From: Bacteroides sp.
GTDB lineage: Bacteria; Bacteroidota; Bacteroidia; Bacteroidales; Bacteroidaceae
Assembly: GCA_030529405.1 (NCBI GenBank)
Contig: JAUMWZ010000065.1
Location: 1 to 8,368, forward strand
Length of the DNA: 8,368 bases
Direction of reading: 5' to 3'
Shown: in pieces, positions 5,634-8,368 of the stretch
Numbering within the stretch: the stretch's first letter is position 1
Layout: each line of letters starts with the position of its first letter
The notes under the pieces: generated by a model
What the model was told of the DNA's origin: nothing
The model's database searches: none
The model's input: the letters and a program-made list of their open reading frames with translations, nothing else
Program-made: the position numbers and the translations under genes

Positions 5634-5653
5634 ACAATAAATATTTACAGAAG

Positions 5654-6343
5654 ATGATAAATGCAATACCAAGTATAACGAAGAACCTACTAATTATAAA
5701 CATATTGATGTTTTTTGCTACCGTTGTGGCAGAGAGATATGGCGTTGTGCTTGAAAACTATTTGGCTCTGCACTACTTTGGTGCGGACAATTTTATGCCT
5801 CATCAGCTATTGACATATATGTTTATGCACGGCGGATTCAGCCATTTGTTCTTCAATATGTTTGCACTCTTTATGTTTGGCTCAGTAGTGGAACGCACAT
5901 GGGGCGAAAGAAAATTCCTGTTGTATTACCTCGTTTGTGGTGTTGGTGCAGGATTGGTGCAAGAAGTATCGCAGTATGTTGAGTTTTCGGCAGTGCTTTC
6001 TAACTATAAACTTGTAGATATAGGCGAGGGTATAAGAGTTACTGTTGGCGAGTTTCTTAACCTTAGAAAAACTGTCGGTGCTTCTGGTGCTGTGTATGGT
6101 ATATTGCTTGCCTTTGGTGTGTTATATCCTAATGAGAGGTTGTTTATATTCCCTATACCTGTGCCTATAAGAGCAAAGTTTTTGATTATAGGATATATTG
6201 TACTTGAGCTATATTTGGCTATTGCCAACAGACCAAACGATGTGGTGGCACACTTTGCACACTTAGGAGGTATGTTGTTCGGGTTTATTCTCATAATGTA
6301 TTGGAGAAATAAGCGAAATAGAAATGTCAGGGGTTTTAGATAA
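5654..6343 (+). CDS. Rhomboid family intramembrane serine protease (first of two)
   Basis: A 229-residue polytopic inner-membrane protease that cuts membrane helices of substrate proteins. I chose the ATG at 5654 (protein start MINAIPSITKNLLIIN) over a TTG at 5630, because MxxIPxxTKNLLIIN matches the usual start of Bacteroidota rhomboids and the TTG lies inside an inverted repeat. Seen: HGGFSHLFFNMFALFMFG with H64 and N68 (the HxxxN oxyanion motif), ERTWGERKFLLYY in the L1-type region, GASG with catalytic Ser144, and AHFAHLGG with catalytic His203. About six membrane helices are evident, with a basic C-terminus (RNKRNRNVRGFR). All catalytic residues are present, so it should be active. Its end overlaps the next rhomboid gene by 20 nt, which implies coupled translation. 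Substrates are unknown. Confidence 0.93.
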   Translation: MINAIPSITKNLLIINILMFFATVVAERYGVVLENYLALHYFGADNFMPHQLLTYMFMHGGFSHLFFNMFALFMFGSVVERTWGERKFLLYYLVCGVGAGLVQEVSQYVEFSAVLSNYKLVDIGEGIRVTVGEFLNLRKTVGASGAVYGILLAFGVLYPNERLFIFPIPVPIRAKFLIIGYIVLELYLAIANRPNDVVAHFAHLGGMLFGFILIMYWRNKRNRNVRGFR

Positions 6344-7223
6344 TATCATTTCAAAATATAAGTCAGGCGATATGGCGGTCAGATTAGTGTTCGCTATCGT
6401 CTTGATGTTTGTCGTTTATAGTGTGCCGTCAGCACTGTTGATGTTGTTCAACATATCTATGGCGGACTACATAATGGTTGCTTTGCCTGCAGACGTAACA
6501 CTTGCTTTGGCTCGTCCGTGGACATTCATCACGTATATGTTCTTCCACTATGGGCTGATACATATTATCTTGAATGCGCTCTGTCTATATGTGTTTGGCG
6601 GTTGGTTTTTAAGTCAGTTTTCGGCTAAACATCTTAGAGGGCTGTTTATAGTAGGCGGTTTCGTTGGAGGATTAACATATCTGTTGGCTTATAACATCTT
6701 TCCTTTTTTCAGCGAAGTAAAATCTACTTCCTATTTGGTTGGTGCTTCGGCTTCGGTAATGGCTGTTTTGGTGGCAATAACCTATCGTATTCCCGATATG
6801 AGGCTTAGCTTTATGCTGTTGGGAACATTGCGTTTGAAGTATTTCACGTTGGTTTTTGTACTGATAGATTTGCTTTATGTCACTTCTAATAATGGAGGTG
6901 GACACATAGCACATATAGGTGGTGCATTGACGGGCTTACTTTTCGTTGCACTTCTTGACAGAGGGTTTGACATAACTAAACCGTTTAACTGGACAATAGA
7001 TATGGTTGTCAGTTTGTTTAGCTTTAAGTGGGCAAAGAGAAAGCCTAAGATGAGGGTAGAATTCAATACAAACCACAAGCGAGAAGACGACTACAAATTC
7101 AATAAAGAAAAGAAAGACAACTTTGAAGAGATAGGACTTATACTCGATAAACTAAAGGCTAGGGGGTATGACAGTCTTAGCAAAGAAGAAAAGAAGAAAT
7201 TGTTTGATGCAAGCAGAAAGTAA
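6324..7223 (+). CDS. Rhomboid family intramembrane serine protease (second of two) with C-terminal tail
   Basis: A 299-residue rhomboid distinct from its upstream neighbour. Membrane helices run from about residue 20 to 213. Seen: WTFITYMFFHYGLIHIILN with H80 and N84 (HxxxN), GASAS with the likely catalytic Ser142 in place of the usual GxSG, and HIAHIGG with catalytic His197. The change of the motif glycine to alanine is visible, but Ser and His remain, so activity is probable. After the last helix a cytoplasmic, lysine-rich linker (about 235-265) leads to a short helical module, IGLILDKLKARGYDSLSKEE, a tail of a kind I recall on Bacteroidota rhomboids. The start overlaps the preceding gene by 20 nt, and the 3' end overlaps the next gene by 17 nt. 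This paralogue pair may have divided substrates or act together; that is inference. Confidence 0.9.
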   Translation: MSGVLDNIISKYKSGDMAVRLVFAIVLMFVVYSVPSALLMLFNISMADYIMVALPADVTLALARPWTFITYMFFHYGLIHIILNALCLYVFGGWFLSQFSAKHLRGLFIVGGFVGGLTYLLAYNIFPFFSEVKSTSYLVGASASVMAVLVAITYRIPDMRLSFMLLGTLRLKYFTLVFVLIDLLYVTSNNGGGHIAHIGGALTGLLFVALLDRGFDITKPFNWTIDMVVSLFSFKWAKRKPKMRVEFNTNHKREDDYKFNKEKKDNFEEIGLILDKLKARGYDSLSKEEKKKLFDASRK

Positions 7224-8325
7224 AAATAAAAAGAAAGCTAAGTTTAGCGTAACCAAAGTGCCTAAGATAATTTTGGCGTCTGTAAACTTGTTTTTCTTGC
7301 TGGGAATGTTGCTCTCGGCATACAGCCCTTATTTCTCTCCTTGCAAGTTCGCTAACATTTCGTTGTTGGGTTTGGCTTTTCCTGCTTTTGTGGTAATAAA
7401 CATCGTCTTTTTTATAGTCTTTGTTTTGCTGGAAAAGAGAATGCTCCTTGTGTCTGGACTGTTCTTTATTGTCTGCCTAAACCCTATACTCACGTATTTT
7501 CCTGTAAACTTCAAGTCTGACGTCAAAGAAGATGGAAGTATTAAGGTGCTTTCATACAATGTGATGAGCTTTAACTTTACGGAGAAAAAGAAAGGAAAGA
7601 ATGAGGTCTTAGAGTATATAGCAAACAGCCAGTCAGACATTGTTTGCCTTCAAGAATATGATGAACACACAAATAATAAATTCATAACCAAGAAGGACAT
7701 TCTATCTCGTTTGAAAGATTATAGATATCACAACATACTCAATAAAGTGAACGAAACAGGCACTGGCTTAGCTTGTTTTTCTAAATACCCTATAATAAGT
7801 GCCAAGCGAGTGAAGTATAAAAGCAAGCACAACGCATCTATGATGTATGAGATAAAAGTAGGCAATGATACTCTTCTTGTAATAAATAATCACCTTGAGT
7901 CTAACAGACTTAACGAGAAAGATAAAGATGATTACGAACAGATTGTAACTAACAGAAATACTGGCGAAACAAAGACTAAGGTGCTAAATATTGCAGGAAA
8001 ACTAAAAAGAGCAAGCCTTATACGCTCAAAACAAGTGGACGAAGTGAACAAAATCATTGCTAAGAATGCTCATAGAAAGGTTATTGTCTGCGGCGATTTC
8101 AACGACACTCCCATTTCGTATACTCACAAACAGCTCACAAAACATCTTAAAGACGCATTTGTAGAAACAGGTTTTGGCGCGTCACCCTCTTTCTACAAAA
8201 AGATGATTTATGTAAGAATAGACAATATTCTATTAAGCAAAAGCATCACTCCGATATATTGCAAGGTGGACAACTCTATATCAGCCTCTGACCACTATCC
8301 TATATGGTGCAGAATAAAGCTATAA
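7207..8325 (+). CDS. Membrane-anchored endonuclease/exonuclease/phosphatase family protein
   Basis: A 372-residue protein (from ATG 7207) with three N-terminal membrane segments at about 20-39, 51-75 and 80-99, followed by an EEP (DNase I-like, Mg2+-dependent phosphoesterase) domain. Catalytic signatures: LSYNVMSFN (Asn118), IVCLQEY (Glu150), INNHLES (His229), VCGDFND (Asp297, Asn299), RIDNIL (Asp339) and SASDHYPIW (Asp362, His363). All are intact. EEP members cleave phosphodiesters in nucleic acids, phospholipids or inositol phosphates; the substrate here is not predictable, and the domain could face either side of the membrane. An upstream ATG at 7168 would deepen the overlap with the rhomboid gene to 56 nt, so I prefer 7207 (17-nt overlap), which mirrors the 20-nt overlap between the two rhomboids. 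It is the last gene of the cluster before repeat array 4. Confidence 0.9.
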   Translation: MQAESKNKKKAKFSVTKVPKIILASVNLFFLLGMLLSAYSPYFSPCKFANISLLGLAFPAFVVINIVFFIVFVLLEKRMLLVSGLFFIVCLNPILTYFPVNFKSDVKEDGSIKVLSYNVMSFNFTEKKKGKNEVLEYIANSQSDIVCLQEYDEHTNNKFITKKDILSRLKDYRYHNILNKVNETGTGLACFSKYPIISAKRVKYKSKHNASMMYEIKVGNDTLLVINNHLESNRLNEKDKDDYEQIVTNRNTGETKTKVLNIAGKLKRASLIRSKQVDEVNKIIAKNAHRKVIVCGDFNDTPISYTHKQLTKHLKDAFVETGFGASPSFYKKMIYVRIDNILLSKSITPIYCKVDNSISASDHYPIWCRIKL

Positions 8326-8336
8326 GCTAGCTCTGT

Positions 8337-8368
8337 GAACTATATACAGTTTGAAAATTGACTATATA
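8337..8368 (+). repeat. 22-bp period intergenic repeat array 4 (truncated by the window edge)
   Basis: The first unit starts at 8337 (GAACTATATACAGTTTG, core centre 8345). The second starts at 8359 (TGACTATATA) and runs off the edge with its core in the 22-bp phase. The array begins 12 nt after the stop codon of the EEP gene. It matches units 2-3 of array 1 (884-915) at 27 of 32 positions. Confidence 0.8.

Larger units (their letters stand above)
5287..5653. other. Divergent intergenic region between argS and the rhomboid operon
   Basis: This 367-bp region holds the candidate argS promoter (5310-5317), plus-strand TAnnTTTG matches at 5333-5340 (TAACTTTG) and 5427-5434 (TACTTTTG) that could serve the rhomboid operon, repeat array 3 (5504-5591) and a 7-bp inverted repeat at 5617-5633. 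A 52-codon plus-strand frame (5451-5609) runs through the array, but I do not regard it as a gene. Confidence 0.6.

Noticed and set aside
5630..5653. TTG start at 5630 for the first rhomboid, adding eight residues.
   Set aside because: The ATG at 5654 gives the family-typical MxxIPxxTKNLLIIN start, and the TTG falls within an inverted repeat.
7168..7206. ATG at 7168 as the start of the EEP gene.
   Set aside because: It would add 13 residues read entirely from the out-of-frame rhomboid tail and deepen the overlap to 56 nt. The ATG at 7207 is more consistent with the neighbouring overlap.

Overview
The window looks like an AT-rich chromosomal segment of a Bacteroidota genome, most likely order Bacteroidales. 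The evidence is the gene content: the tail of an HmuUV-type heme-utilisation operon, a Rex/IspF operon, a bacterial SUI1 gene, and paired rhomboids followed by a membrane-anchored endonuclease/exonuclease/phosphatase. Upstream sequences also contain TAnnTTTG-like -7 boxes and no clear Shine-Dalgarno sites. I see no mobile element, tRNA, rRNA or CRISPR array.

Layout: (1) 1-714, plus strand: the 3' part of a MotA/TolQ/ExbB channel gene and a complete DUF2149 gene, two nucleotides apart, followed by an intrinsic terminator. (2) 1017-2762, minus strand: rex, a fumarylacetoacetate-hydrolase-like gene and ispF, tightly coupled. The first pair overlaps by 4 nt and the second pair is 4 nt apart. (3) 2938-3285, plus strand: a SUI1/eIF1-like gene, divergent from rex. 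(4) 3493-5286, minus strand: argS, separated from SUI1 by a two-way terminator. (5) 5654-8325, plus strand: two rhomboid proteases and an endonuclease/exonuclease/phosphatase protein with overlapping reading frames, probably one membrane-associated operon.

The most unusual feature is a family of short intergenic arrays. Three intergenic gaps each hold four tandem copies of a degenerate unit, roughly AAACTGTATATAGTTTG plus a 5-bp variable tail, repeated at exactly 22 bp. A fourth array starts at 8337 and runs off the right edge. They occupy every inter-operon gap visible here except the short rex/SUI1 divergent region. Units 2-3 of the first array match the first 32 bp of the last array at 27 of 32 positions, so the arrays appear to be copies of an ordered multi-unit ancestor rather than chance AT-rich sequence. 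Their function is unknown to me.

Other points of interest are an FAH-fold protein in the rex operon that seems to lack the family's metal ligands, and a 7-4-7 palindrome in the rex/SUI1 gap with the architecture of a Rex operator. Two start sites are reassigned: the first rhomboid to ATG 5654 and the endonuclease/exonuclease/phosphatase gene to ATG 7207.
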